Below, one piece after another: positions 22,505 to 30,114 of a stretch of 33,210 nucleotides of DNA. The notes below the pieces were generated by a model. It searched no databases, had not been told where the DNA came from, and saw only the letters and a program-made list of their open reading frames with translations. Made by a program: the position numbers and the translations under genes. Source of the DNA: Syntrophomonadaceae bacterium (GTDB lineage Bacteria; Bacillota; Syntrophomonadia; Syntrophomonadales; Syntrophomonadaceae); contig JAAYCQ010000025.1 in the NCBI GenBank assembly GCA_012729715.1, positions 1-33,210 on the forward strand, written 5' to 3'. Position 1 is the first letter of the stretch. Each line of letters starts with the position of its first letter.

Positions 22505-22520
22505 ACAGTAAAATGAATTC

Positions 22521-23297
22521 TTAATTTACGTTCTGATGGCCCAAGAGTTCCCGCAATTTCTCTCCGGGGTCGGGGGCTGTGACCAGGGCTTCTCCTACCA
22601 AAACGGCATTATAGCCGTGTTCCTTAAGCAACTGGATATCCTCCCGATTCTTAATACCGCTCTCGCTCACTTTTATAAACGACGAGGGGATATGTTCCGC
22701 TAAATCCAGGCTCCGGTGAACATCTACCGAGAAATCTTTCAGGTTGCGATTATTAACCCCCAGCATTTTTACGGGAAGGTCTTTAGCTTTTTGCAACTCC
22801 TCCTGGTCATGCACCTCCAGTAAAACTTGCAATCCCAGTTCCCGGCTCTTTTCGCTCAAAGCTAACAGTTTGAAGTAATCGTGCAGGGCAGCTATAAGCA
22901 GTACCATATCGGCCTGCAGCAAAACGGTTTCATAAAGCTGTATTTCATCGATAATAAATTCTTTACGTAAAACCGGTAAGCTCGAGATTTCCTTAACCCG
23001 GGGCAGACGTTCTTTTTGGCCTTGAAAAAATTGGCTGTCAGTAATATAGGAAATAGCAGTTGCGCCATTTTCTCGGTAGCAAGCGGCCAATTTCAGCACA
23101 TCCTGTTCATTGGCCAGTATCCCTTTAACCGGGGAAGCTTTCTTGACTTCTGCAATTATGGCCATATTTTTAAAATCGCTTCTGAAGATATTTTCAACAT
23201 CCAGGGGATGCTGACAGGGAATTATATCATCTACAGTTAAGCTGTTTTTTAACTCCTGCACTTCCTGCCGCTTAGCCCTGATTATTTGCTCTAACAT
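22521..23297 (-). CDS. trpC: Indole-3-glycerol phosphate synthase
   Basis: TrpC closes the indole ring from CdRP. The 258-residue TIM barrel has IIAEVKKASPVKG (residues 48-59, catalytic Lys), LRKEFIIDE, GVNNRNLKDF and VSESGI. Its ATG overlaps the trpD stop by 7 nt and is preceded by GGGTGA. There is no fused TrpF, unlike the enteric form. Confidence 0.96.
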   Translation of the reverse strand: MLEQIIRAKRQEVQELKNSLTVDDIIPCQHPLDVENIFRSDFKNMAIIAEVKKASPVKGILANEQDVLKLAACYRENGATAISYITDSQFFQGQKERLPRVKEISSLPVLRKEFIIDEIQLYETVLLQADMVLLIAALHDYFKLLALSEKSRELGLQVLLEVHDQEELQKAKDLPVKMLGVNNRNLKDFSVDVHRSLDLAEHIPSSFIKVSESGIKNREDIQLLKEHGYNAVLVGEALVTAPDPGEKLRELLGHQNVN

Positions 23298-24313
23298 GGT
23301 ATCACCCGGTCACGGCTGTAGCTAACCATAGCCTGGAGGGTAGCCTTGGTTTTCCCTGAATCTATGGCTTCAGCAGCAACAAGCATGCCTTCCTCCATAT
23401 CGCGGGCCCGACCTGCTGCCATCAATGCAGCAGCGGCATTCAGGATTACCACCTGGCGGTAAGGGCCGGGTACTCCTGCAAATATATCCCAAGTAATTCT
23501 GGCATTGCTTTCTTTATCTCCACCCTGGATAGCTTCCAACCCCATGGGCACCATGCCCAGAGTGGCGGGGTTAATAGTATAAGTTTGTTGCTGCTCCAAT
23601 CCGGCATCAAAAACCCGGGTCACACCAATAGGGCTTATTTCATCCATACCATTTTCCGCACATACCACCAGAGCCCGTTTTCGACCCAGTTGCAGTAAAG
23701 TCTGCCCAACGGCCTCCTGCAAGTTGGCATCCGCTATACCCATAACCTGATAAGTCAGGGGATAAGGATTAAGCAACGGACCCAGGAAGTTGAAAATCGT
23801 AGCTACTCCGATTCCCCGCCGCAGCGGTCCCAGTTGCTTCAAAATGGGATGGTAATTAGGGGCAAATAAAAAGGTGATTCCAACCTTATCTAACATCCGC
23901 TGGGCTTCGTCAGGATTAAGTTGAATGTTTACCCCCAGTGCTTCCAATAAATCAGCACTACCCACCTTCCCGGTGACGGCCCGGTTACCATGTTTGGCGA
24001 CCGGGACCCCGCAGCTGGCTACTACCAGAGCAGCAGCAGTGGATATATTGAAGGTCCCCAAACCATCTCCTCCGGTACCACAGGTATCTATCAGTTCCAA
24101 ATCACTGTCCATAGTAACTGCTTCTTCAAACAGGGCCTGAACGAATCCACCCAACTCGGCAGCGCTTTCCTTGCGAGTACGCAGGGCACTCAAAAGAGCT
24201 GCCGCCTTAATCTCAGGAATACTGTCATGTAGAAGCATGCGAGCAGTTAAATAAGCCTCTTCGTTATTGAGATATTCTCCTCCCACGACATTTTTAAGAT
24301 AACGGTCAAACAT
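23291..24313 (-). CDS. trpD: Anthranilate phosphoribosyltransferase, first structural gene of the operon
   Basis: TrpD transfers phosphoribose from PRPP to anthranilate. The 340-residue protein shows DTCGTGGDG (residues 76-84) and KHGNRAVTGKVGSAD (107-121), the PRPP and anthranilate binding motifs, and is a stand-alone TrpD without a glutaminase. The ATG at 24313 is chosen because GGAGAGG lies five bases ahead; a ten-codon upstream extension would consist of translated regulatory repeats. Those repeats (24319-24351) look like a TRAP site overlapping the ribosome site. Confidence 0.96.
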   Translation of the reverse strand: MFDRYLKNVVGGEYLNNEEAYLTARMLLHDSIPEIKAAALLSALRTRKESAAELGGFVQALFEEAVTMDSDLELIDTCGTGGDGLGTFNISTAAALVVASCGVPVAKHGNRAVTGKVGSADLLEALGVNIQLNPDEAQRMLDKVGITFLFAPNYHPILKQLGPLRRGIGVATIFNFLGPLLNPYPLTYQVMGIADANLQEAVGQTLLQLGRKRALVVCAENGMDEISPIGVTRVFDAGLEQQQTYTINPATLGMVPMGLEAIQGGDKESNARITWDIFAGVPGPYRQVVILNAAAALMAAGRARDMEEGMLVAAEAIDSGKTKATLQAMVSYSRDRVIPC

Positions 24314-24318
24314 AAAAC

Positions 24319-24351
24319 CTCTCCTCTCCTCATCTAATCTCATCTGTTCTC
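24319..24351 (-). promoter_or_regulatory. Putative TRAP binding site II, overlapping the trpD ribosome site
   Basis: Seven triplets on the minus strand start every five bases without exception: GAG (24351), CAG (24346), GAG (24341), TAG (24336), GAG (24331), GAG (24326), GAG (24321), each separated by two bases, mostly AT or GA. TRAP binds GAG/UAG repeats spaced by 2-3 nt. The last two triplets form the trpD Shine-Dalgarno, so bound TRAP would block the ribosome, as is known at B. subtilis trpG. Confidence 0.75.
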
Positions 24352-24360
24352 ATCGGTGGT

Positions 24361-24654
24361 TTACCATCGTTCCAGCCCACCATCGTGATTGGTTACATAG
24401 CTCAGGTGATATAGGGGAATATTGCGCTCGATAATTGTGTTAGCAGCATTGAGAAATGGTTGAGAAGAATAGCAATCTAATGCAAACCCAGGCTGGGTTT
24501 GCTCACAGGAGGATATATTGCAGGGAGTAAAAAATGGCAACAAAATGAGACCACCGTCCCCAGCAGTTTTAGTTGCATCATTATTTGTAATCAAAGGAAA
24601 ATAAAAACCAGCACGACACAATGTGCTGGTCACTATACAATCAGACCGGCTCAT
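24361..24654 (-). CDS. Possible 97-residue leader open reading frame, unrecognised
   Basis: An open frame fills the ~240 bases between the attenuator and trpD. It would start with an ATG lying between the last two triplets of TRAP site I and end with Trp-stop just ahead of site II. The product has cysteines at 6, 13, 45, 50 and 61 and resembles no family I know; it is not like TRAP or anti-TRAP. Against it: the frame runs through the terminator hairpin, contains a perfect inverted repeat (24482-24502), and lacks a well-spaced ribosome site other than the repeats themselves. It may be a regulated leader gene, a gene remnant or chance. Confidence 0.22.
   Translation of the reverse strand: MSRSDCIVTSTLCRAGFYFPLITNNDATKTAGDGGLILLPFFTPCNISSCEQTQPGFALDCYSSQPFLNAANTIIERNIPLYHLSYVTNHDGGLERW
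24482..24502. repeat. Perfect inverted repeat in the trp leader
   Basis: GCAAACCCAG and CTGGGTTTGC flank a single base, allowing an 8-bp hairpin with a 5-base loop in the leader RNA. No U tract follows on the minus strand, so it is not a classical terminator. It lies midway between the attenuator and trpD. Confidence 0.5.
24598..24630 (-). terminator. trp operon attenuator (intrinsic terminator)
   Basis: On the minus strand ACCAGCAC (24630-24623) pairs perfectly with GTGCTGGT (24614-24607) around an eight-base loop, followed by a T-rich run interrupted by one A. It lies 20 bases after TRAP site I and about 285 bases before trpD. The segment 24650-24644 (GCCGGTC), which overlaps the last GAG triplet, can pair with 24631-24625 (GACCAGC) with one mismatch. 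That alternative antiterminator would consume the 5' arm of the terminator. Confidence 0.8.
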
Positions 24655-24692
24655 CTCGTCTCTCTTCTCCTCAACTTTACTCTTCTCATCTC
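24650..24692 (-). promoter_or_regulatory. Putative TRAP binding site I (attenuation)
   Basis: Nine triplets start at exactly five-base steps on the minus strand: 24692, 24687, 24682 (GAG), 24677 (AAG), 24672 (GAG), 24667 (GAA), 24662, 24657 and 24652 (GAG). The Bacillus trp leader carries eleven such GAG/UAG repeats for the 11-subunit TRAP ring. Here the last triplet overlaps the proposed antiterminator arm, so tryptophan-loaded TRAP would free the terminator. Confidence 0.78.
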
Positions 24693-24726
24693 ATAAATTA
24701 TATGCTATTAACTTGTAGATAATGTA

Positions 24727-24755
24727 AATCTAATCCATAGTTGGGTATTTGTCAA
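24727..24755 (-). promoter_or_regulatory. trp operon promoter
   Basis: A consensus -35 TTGACA (24750-24755) and a -10 TAGATT (24727-24732) are separated by 17 bases on the minus strand. Transcription would begin near 24720, leaving about 28 bases before TRAP site I. A TATAAT at 24697-24702 is an alternative -10, but it has no -35 at a good distance. Confidence 0.65.
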
Positions 24756-24765
24756 TAACATTTTC

Positions 24766-24954
24766 GGCTGACACAGGAACCGTCCGAGGCTGCTGAAAAA
24801 GTATCATAAATGTCATCCTGAGGAGCTGCAGGCGACGAAGGATCTTTTCGGAATTCCGTGATATTGGGGTTTACGCTAATTAGTTTCTTCGCTATCGCTC
24901 AGAATGACACATAAAAGAGCACTTTTTCAGTGGTTTCGAACCGTCCCCTGTCAC
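24766..24954. repeat. REP-like palindrome interrupted by an insertion
   Basis: The left half (24766-24785) and right half (24938-24954) rejoin to give GGCTGACACAGGAACCGTCC plus CCTGTCACC, the same palindrome as the intact copy at 22471-22504. The two halves are separated by the 152-bp element at 24786-24937. The right half ends two bases before the methyltransferase stop codon. Confidence 0.7.
24786..24937. mobile_element. 152-bp MITE-like element with 9-bp target duplication
   Basis: The ends GAGGCTGCTGAAAAAGT (24786-24802) and ACTTTTTCAGTGGTTTC (24921-24937) are inverted repeats matching at 13 of 17 positions, with all four differences transitions. GAACCGTCC occurs directly on both sides (24777-24785 and 24938-24946) but once in the uninterrupted REP-like copy, so it is a target-site duplication. 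Inside, TGTCATCCTGAG and CTCAGAATGACA also face each other, so the element folds into one long hairpin. No coding capacity; it would need a transposase from elsewhere. Confidence 0.75.
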
Positions 24955-24955
24955 C

Positions 24956-25852
24956 CTACATATATTTAAACTTAAACGGCATTTCCTCTTTAATTTCCTG
25001 CTTAAGCTCACCTATCATTTTCTCAGGAACACGATTTTCACTTTTCCCTAAAACCATGCTAAAAGCCCAGCATAGGCCCAGGTACGGCATGATTTTTACC
25101 ATGTATGGCTCTCCGGCGGGATAGCGCAGGTGTACCAGGGGTGACAGGCCAATATTCGTGACTCCGCGGGCTAATTCCCGGTCATTTATACCGGTGTAAG
25201 TCTGGTATTCAGCCATATCAAAATCTGCGTCAGGATTACTATTTTTATTACCAGAAAACATCTGCTTGATTATTTCTTTCTTATTCTGACTATTTGCTGC
25301 CAAGAACCGGAAAAATTGATAGCGCCTGCTTTTAGTGATAGTTGTAGGATCGGCAATAGTAATAATTAATCCGTTTTCAGATAACCGGGCAGCGGCACTC
25401 TGTAAAAGATTTAGCGGTTCTTTGAAATGATGGACAGCGGAAGAGAAAACAATCAAGTCATATTCCCCCTCCGATTCCAGGAAAGAAAAAGCATCTGCTA
25501 AAACCACATCTATCCCTTCTATATTATTCTTTGCTATCTTTTCCCGCGCAATATCCAGCATCTTTTCCGATAGGTCCACCAATGTAACCCGGCAATCCGG
25601 AGAACAGGATTTCATCACAAAGGCCGCTTTACCTGCCCCGCCACAAAGGTCAACTGCCTGCAAATTGCGGTTAACGGTCTTTTCAAGCATATTAATAACC
25701 GCCTTAAATATTACATTATACTCAATATAGGCATAACGGGGCTCTTCAAAGTCTTTATAGAAATTAACTATATGCTCGCTGTCATATTTTTCTATGTTTG
25801 CCTGTAATATATCTTCCTCGGTACATTCTTGCCATCTTTTAACTACTGCCAT
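24956..25852 (-). CDS. SAM-dependent class I methyltransferase, substrate unknown
   Basis: The 298-residue protein has a Rossmann-type methyltransferase core at about residues 60-170: motif I VDLCGGAGKAAFV, the acidic LVDLSEKMLD at strand 2, LADAF, and FSSAVHHFKEPL after strand 4. The remaining ~130 residues form a C-terminal extension seen in small-molecule methyltransferases of the UbiE/MenG-like type, but I do not recognise the subfamily. The start ATG follows a GGGTGGGGG stretch. It is transcribed in the direction of the trp operon but separated from it by a MITE and a promoter, so it is probably unrelated. Confidence 0.8.
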   Translation of the reverse strand: MAVVKRWQECTEEDILQANIEKYDSEHIVNFYKDFEEPRYAYIEYNVIFKAVINMLEKTVNRNLQAVDLCGGAGKAAFVMKSCSPDCRVTLVDLSEKMLDIAREKIAKNNIEGIDVVLADAFSFLESEGEYDLIVFSSAVHHFKEPLNLLQSAAARLSENGLIITIADPTTITKSRRYQFFRFLAANSQNKKEIIKQMFSGNKNSNPDADFDMAEYQTYTGINDRELARGVTNIGLSPLVHLRYPAGEPYMVKIMPYLGLCWAFSMVLGKSENRVPEKMIGELKQEIKEEMPFKFKYM

Positions 25853-26150
25853 GTTTAACCCCCACCCTTATCTATCTAATATATCTCTATTTCTCCAAAT
25901 TATTGTATTGTCCTTTCAGAGGTAACAAATTCGGTAAAATTCTCTGCGTTAATCAAGGAAAATATCTGCTCTTGTTGAAATGATTATTAAACACTAATCA
26001 TTTACCCAAAAACTCATCCTGTTAGTTATAAACATTAGTTGCGTATATCTGGTATAGCGTTTTTATTGTTAGCATTAGTTTTTCAGATTTAATCCTTAGT
26101 AAGAAGGTTATAATGCCAATTTAAATTATAAGATGGGAGCTGGTAGTCAT

Positions 26151-27047
26151 ATGCAAAAAACTGCTACTGTTGATAACCGTAAAACGGGTAGAGGTTTAAA
26201 AACACTATTATTAATATTCATGCTTTTTTCAATGCTTTTATTTATTGGCTGTGGAGCGAATACTAAAAATGCCGATATTGCAGAAATCGGCAATCGTGGG
26301 GAAACCACCCAGACATCTGAGCAAAGTACAGCCCCGGCAGACAATTTAACCACCGCGTCTGTAAATATGGAACGAAAGATTATCCAAAATGCTGATCTCA
26401 CCTTGCAGGTAAAAGACGTTCCTACCGCGGTTGACCAAATTTCGCTTCTTTCAACCCAGTTGGGGGGGTACCTGGTAAATAGCCGACAACACCGCTATGA
26501 AGATAAGATATCCGCCAGTATATCTGTAAAAGTACCGGCAGATAAATTAACCGTTATGGTAGAAACCATATCTGGTTATGGCAAAATATCAGATAAATCC
26601 ATATCTACTGAGGATGTCACCGAGGAATATTATGATGCCGAGGCTCGGTTGAAAGCACTGGAAGCCAAAGAAACCCGTCTTCTGGCTCTGTTTAACAAAG
26701 CTAACACTATTACAGATATTGTTAATATTGAAAAGGAATTAGGAGCAGTTCGAGGCGACATCGAGGTTATTCAAGGACGTCTGAAATATTTGACCAACGC
26801 CACCAGCTTTAGCACGGTTAACGTCACTCTGGAACAAGGACTGTCGGGAACCTTAAAAGCCCCACAGGGAACTTTAGGCAAAGCCTGGCAGGGACTTATA
26901 TCCAGTCTGAATACGCTGGTTGATTTTGGCAGCAGTTTAATTGTATTCCTGGTGGTAATACTGCCCTGGATAGTAGTAATCGGACTCTTTTTCTTCCTCA
27001 TCAGATACCTGTATCGGCGTTACAAAAAAACGGGTTCACCTGAATAA
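26151..27047 (+). CDS. DUF4349-type lipoprotein
   Basis: A 298-residue secreted lipoprotein. The N-terminal signal peptide ends in a lipobox FIGC with Cys34 as the lipidated residue. A low-complexity Thr/Ser-rich linker follows, then a domain of the DUF4349 type (QNADLTLQVKDV, GGYLVNSRQ, ISVKVPADKL, KISDKSISTEDVTEEYYDAEARLKALEAKE) and a coiled-coil stretch. A C-terminal membrane helix at about 262-290 precedes a short basic tail. It would thus be anchored at both ends on the outer face of the membrane. The ATG at 26151 is chosen over an ATG six codons earlier because the latter has no ribosome site. Function unknown. The 298-base gap upstream is A+T-rich and shows a TATAAT at 26109-26114 without a good -35. 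Confidence 0.85.
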   Translation: MQKTATVDNRKTGRGLKTLLLIFMLFSMLLFIGCGANTKNADIAEIGNRGETTQTSEQSTAPADNLTTASVNMERKIIQNADLTLQVKDVPTAVDQISLLSTQLGGYLVNSRQHRYEDKISASISVKVPADKLTVMVETISGYGKISDKSISTEDVTEEYYDAEARLKALEAKETRLLALFNKANTITDIVNIEKELGAVRGDIEVIQGRLKYLTNATSFSTVNVTLEQGLSGTLKAPQGTLGKAWQGLISSLNTLVDFGSSLIVFLVVILPWIVVIGLFFFLIRYLYRRYKKTGSPE

Positions 27048-27061
27048 ACCAATGGGTGAAC
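27024..27061 (-). terminator. Rho-independent terminator of the flavoprotein pair
   Basis: On the minus strand GTTCACC (27061-27055) pairs with GGTGAAC (27040-27034), followed by CC-G and seven T residues (27030-27024). It begins eight bases after the stop of the COG2509-type gene. It overlaps the last codons of the converging lipoprotein gene. Confidence 0.75.
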
Positions 27062-27068
27062 ATCCGCG

Positions 27069-28682
27069 CTATTGCAGGGGTGCATACTTTAGCATGATTT
27101 TTTCTGCCGTTTTAATGCCATCGACTGCAGACGACACTATGCCCCCGGCATAGCCAGCTCCTTCTCCCATAGGATATAAACCCCGGATGTTTGATTGCGC
27201 GTTTTCATCCCGGTTTATTCTAACCGGTGCAGAACTTCTGGTTTCAACCCCGGTCAAAATACTATCCGGCATAGCAAAGCCTTTGATCCTGGTATCAAAA
27301 TAGACTAGCGCTTCTTTTAACGTTTCTATAACATAATGGGGCAGACAATCCTTAAGTGGGGCGAATACCACCCCCGGTTTGTAGGTAGGTTGCACCCTGC
27401 CCCACCGGGTACTGGGCTGATCGGCCAGAAAATCCCCGGTCAGTTGAACCGGAGCCTGGTAATTCTCTCCGGCTATTAGATAAGCCAGCCTTTCCCACTT
27501 TCTTTGAAATTCAATACCGGCCAGGGGGTGGAGGCTATTATAATCAGCCGGTTTAACCCCAACCAGTATAGCGGCATTAGCATTATTTCCATCTCTTTGC
27601 GACTGACTCATGCCATTGGTAACAACACCCTGTTCTTCCGAAGCCGCAGCTACCACATAGCCACCCGGGCACATACAAAATGTATAAGCTGACCTTCCAT
27701 TGGGCGAATGATAGGCCAGCTTATAATCAGCGGCGCCTAGCCCAGGATGTCCGGCCGCATCACCATATTGGGCCTTATCAATAAATTCCTGGGGATGCTC
27801 CATTCTAACCCCTATGGAAAAAGGTTTTTGGCTCATAGTTATGCCCCGGCGCAGCAGCACCTCATAAGTATCACGGGCACTGTGACCTATGGCCAGCAAA
27901 ACAACCTGGCAGCGAAGTTCCTCATTATCATTGATGATTACGCCATTTATATTTCCATCCTGTATAATAAAATCCGTTACTTTGGCTTTAAATTTTACTT
28001 CTCCGCCGTGAGTAATAATCTCTTGCCTTATGTTTTTAACTACCGTTTTGAGTATATCAGTTCCGACATGAGGTTTACTCTTATACAATATTTCTGGCGG
28101 AGCACCGGCTTTAATAAATTCCTCCAAAACGGTGCGGCACCTCCGGTCATTTATTAATGTAGTTAGTTTGCCATCGGAAAATGTGCCTGCTCCACCTTCG
28201 CCAAACTGTACATTGCTTTCAGTATCAAGCAGACCCCGGTGCCAGAATTTATTTACCTTTTGAGTTCTGGTTTCTACATCTTCTCCCCTTTCGAGGATGA
28301 TGGGAGCATAACCATTCCGGGCCAGGAGCAGTCCGGCAAAAAGGCCTGCCGGTCCCATACCAATTACCAGCGATCGTTCAGTCATCTCCTCAGTTCCTAA
28401 TGGCACACCTTTATATGATAAATCGGGAGCAGGGATTATTCCTTTGCAACTATGTTTTCCCAATATGTGCGCTTCATTATGAACCTCAACATCTACCGTA
28501 TATACGAAAAATATCTTGTCTTTTTTCCTGGCATCAATGGATTTCTTAAATATTTGAAAATCAATCAGTTCCTTATCACTGATTTTGAGTTGGGATAAGA
28601 TTAGTTTTCGTAAAGCCTGTCTTTCGGTTTCAGCATCGGCAGCTTTATCTATTCCTATTTTCAAATCGGAAAGCCTGAGCAT
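27069..28682 (-). CDS. Uncharacterised FAD-dependent dehydrogenase, COG2509 type
   Basis: A 537-residue flavoprotein. Residues 1-100 form a small N-terminal domain typical of this family (KISDKELIDFQIFKKSIDARKK). The dinucleotide-binding GMGPAGLFAGLLLARNG (about 109-125) and LERG follow, then QFGEGGAGTFSDGKLTT and a C-terminal FAD closure GLYPMGEGAGYAGGI. FCMCPGGYVV carries two closely spaced cysteines. The family is widely conserved in Firmicutes but its substrate is unknown to me. AGGAGG lies just ahead of the ATG. It starts 24 bases after the stop of the HI0933-type gene, so the two flavoproteins are co-transcribed. Confidence 0.85.
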   Translation of the reverse strand: MLRLSDLKIGIDKAADAETERQALRKLILSQLKISDKELIDFQIFKKSIDARKKDKIFFVYTVDVEVHNEAHILGKHSCKGIIPAPDLSYKGVPLGTEEMTERSLVIGMGPAGLFAGLLLARNGYAPIILERGEDVETRTQKVNKFWHRGLLDTESNVQFGEGGAGTFSDGKLTTLINDRRCRTVLEEFIKAGAPPEILYKSKPHVGTDILKTVVKNIRQEIITHGGEVKFKAKVTDFIIQDGNINGVIINDNEELRCQVVLLAIGHSARDTYEVLLRRGITMSQKPFSIGVRMEHPQEFIDKAQYGDAAGHPGLGAADYKLAYHSPNGRSAYTFCMCPGGYVVAAASEEQGVVTNGMSQSQRDGNNANAAILVGVKPADYNSLHPLAGIEFQRKWERLAYLIAGENYQAPVQLTGDFLADQPSTRWGRVQPTYKPGVVFAPLKDCLPHYVIETLKEALVYFDTRIKGFAMPDSILTGVETRSSAPVRINRDENAQSNIRGLYPMGEGAGYAGGIVSSAVDGIKTAEKIMLKYAPLQ

Positions 28683-28706
28683 GTTAACCTCCTACTTAAC
28701 GGAAAA

Positions 28707-29939
28707 TCACAGAGCCGCACTTTGTCCTGCTATATATCCGGATGACCAGGCCCATTGTAGATTAAACCCGCCACACTGTCCATCTATATCTATTATCTCA
28801 CCCGCGAAAAATAGGCCTTCAATCAATTTGGATTCCATCGTATCTTGATTTATTTCCCGGGTATCCACGCCACCTGCGGTTACCTGGGCACTGGGCCAAC
28901 TCCGGGTTCCCCTAACCTTAAAACGCCAATCAGTCAAAATATCTATTATCCTTTCCTGCTCTTTAGCGGATAAACTGGCCACCGGTCGGCCTGCATCATT
29001 AATACCCGCTTCCATGAGCACTACCGGGATCAGCCTTTTATTTATAAAACCGACCAGGCTAAAGTCAACCGGTTTTGAGGAACTTATTTGCCAGCGTTTT
29101 TTTAAAAATGTTCTTAACTCTTCTATCGGCATCATATCCATGATAGTTATTTTTAAATATGCTTCCTGCCCTGCCTTTAATAGTTCTACTGCTTTCCGGC
29201 TTATCTGTAAAATGGGTGGTCCCGACACTCCGTAATTGGTAAACAGAATATCTCCCCGGTCTATAGCCACAGATTTATTATTATGTATAATTTCAGTAGT
29301 CCCTACAAATTTAACTCCATCAAGGCGTTTAAAAAAAGGTCCCTCCAATTTTAATTGCACTAAAGCCGGAAAAATATCTATAATAGTATGTCCCAGCCGG
29401 GCCGCCAAATCATAGCCATTTCCATCAGAACCACTGGAAGGCATAGCTTTGCCGCCGGTAGTAATGATAACCCTATCACCTTTATATACTTTCCCGTCTT
29501 CCAACTCTATTAAAAATTGGCCGTTTTTCCTGATATCTTTTACATTGGCATCGCAAACAACATTAACTCCCAGCTGGTTTAATTCATATAAAAAAACATC
29601 CAGAACACTTGAAGCCTGGTCAGACATGGGAAAGACCTTGCCAAAATCCTCTACTTTATGGGCAATCCCTAATTTCTCAAAAAATTTAATAGTATCATCT
29701 ACGGTGAAATTGGATAAGGCACTATAAGTAAATTTAGGGTTGTTGCCGTGATAATACCCTACATCAGCGTTTATATTGGTGAAATTGCAGCGTCCGTTTC
29801 CGGTAGCCAGTATTTTCTTGCCTACCCGCGGGTTTTTCTCCAGTATGGTGACATCAGCGCCCAGTCTGCGGGCAGAAATAGCAGCTATCATTCCCGCGGC
29901 CCCTCCCCCTACAACTATGACCTGCCTTTTTTTCTCCAT
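28707..29939 (-). CDS. HI0933-family (BaiN/YhiN-like) flavoprotein
   Basis: A 410-residue NAD(P)/FAD-dependent oxidoreductase. The N-terminal VVGGGAAGMIAAISA is the FAD-binding loop, followed by LEKNPRVGKKILATGNGRCNFTN, the family hallmark, and near the C-terminus VTAGGVDTREIN and FFAGEIIDIDGQCGGFNLQWAWSSG. Members include BaiN, proposed to act on bile-acid intermediates in gut Clostridia; in a non-gut organism the substrate cannot be assumed. AGGAG lies 9 bases ahead of the ATG. First gene of a two-gene flavoprotein operon. Confidence 0.9.
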   Translation of the reverse strand: MEKKRQVIVVGGGAAGMIAAISARRLGADVTILEKNPRVGKKILATGNGRCNFTNINADVGYYHGNNPKFTYSALSNFTVDDTIKFFEKLGIAHKVEDFGKVFPMSDQASSVLDVFLYELNQLGVNVVCDANVKDIRKNGQFLIELEDGKVYKGDRVIITTGGKAMPSSGSDGNGYDLAARLGHTIIDIFPALVQLKLEGPFFKRLDGVKFVGTTEIIHNNKSVAIDRGDILFTNYGVSGPPILQISRKAVELLKAGQEAYLKITIMDMMPIEELRTFLKKRWQISSSKPVDFSLVGFINKRLIPVVLMEAGINDAGRPVASLSAKEQERIIDILTDWRFKVRGTRSWPSAQVTAGGVDTREINQDTMESKLIEGLFFAGEIIDIDGQCGGFNLQWAWSSGYIAGQSAAL

Positions 29940-30037
29940 AAATGCATACTCCTATGTCCTTTTTATTTATCTTAACATCAGTTTACTCAAAAAGCCTGCT
30001 GTTGATAAGTAGGGCGTGGAATACCCACGCTGCTCCC

Positions 30038-30070
30038 AAAATAAAAACCGGGAAAACAAACTGTCTTCCC
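30038..30070 (-). terminator. Rho-independent terminator of the 64-residue protein gene
   Basis: On the minus strand GGGAAGAC (30070-30063) pairs with GTTTTCCC (30057-30050), one G-U pair included, around AGTTT, and is followed by GG and a T-rich run (30047-30038). It lies 45 bases after the stop. Confidence 0.75.
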
Positions 30071-30114
30071 AGTCTAATATGTACTTAATTGGGTTGTTAC
30101 AGCTGGGCAGCATT

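Noticed and set aside
24377-24382. Tandem Trp codons (TGG TGG) as a leader-peptide attenuator
   Set aside because: In the frame that reads them as Trp-Trp there is no ATG, GTG or TTG between the previous stop and these codons, and no terminator follows before trpD.
24344-24720. Tryptophan T-box riboswitch ahead of trpD
   Set aside because: T-boxes are the common control of Clostridial trp operons, so I looked for the conserved GGGTGG-ACCGCG box on the minus strand. Only partial look-alikes (GACGGTGGTCTC near 24550-24560 and GGTGGGCTGGAACG near 24370-24382) were found, with no matching antiterminator. The triplet arrays explain the leader better.
24786-24937. CRISPR repeat or small RNA gene
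   Set aside because: The inverted ends and 9-bp target duplication identify it as an inserted palindromic element; there is no series of equal repeats with spacers anywhere in the window.
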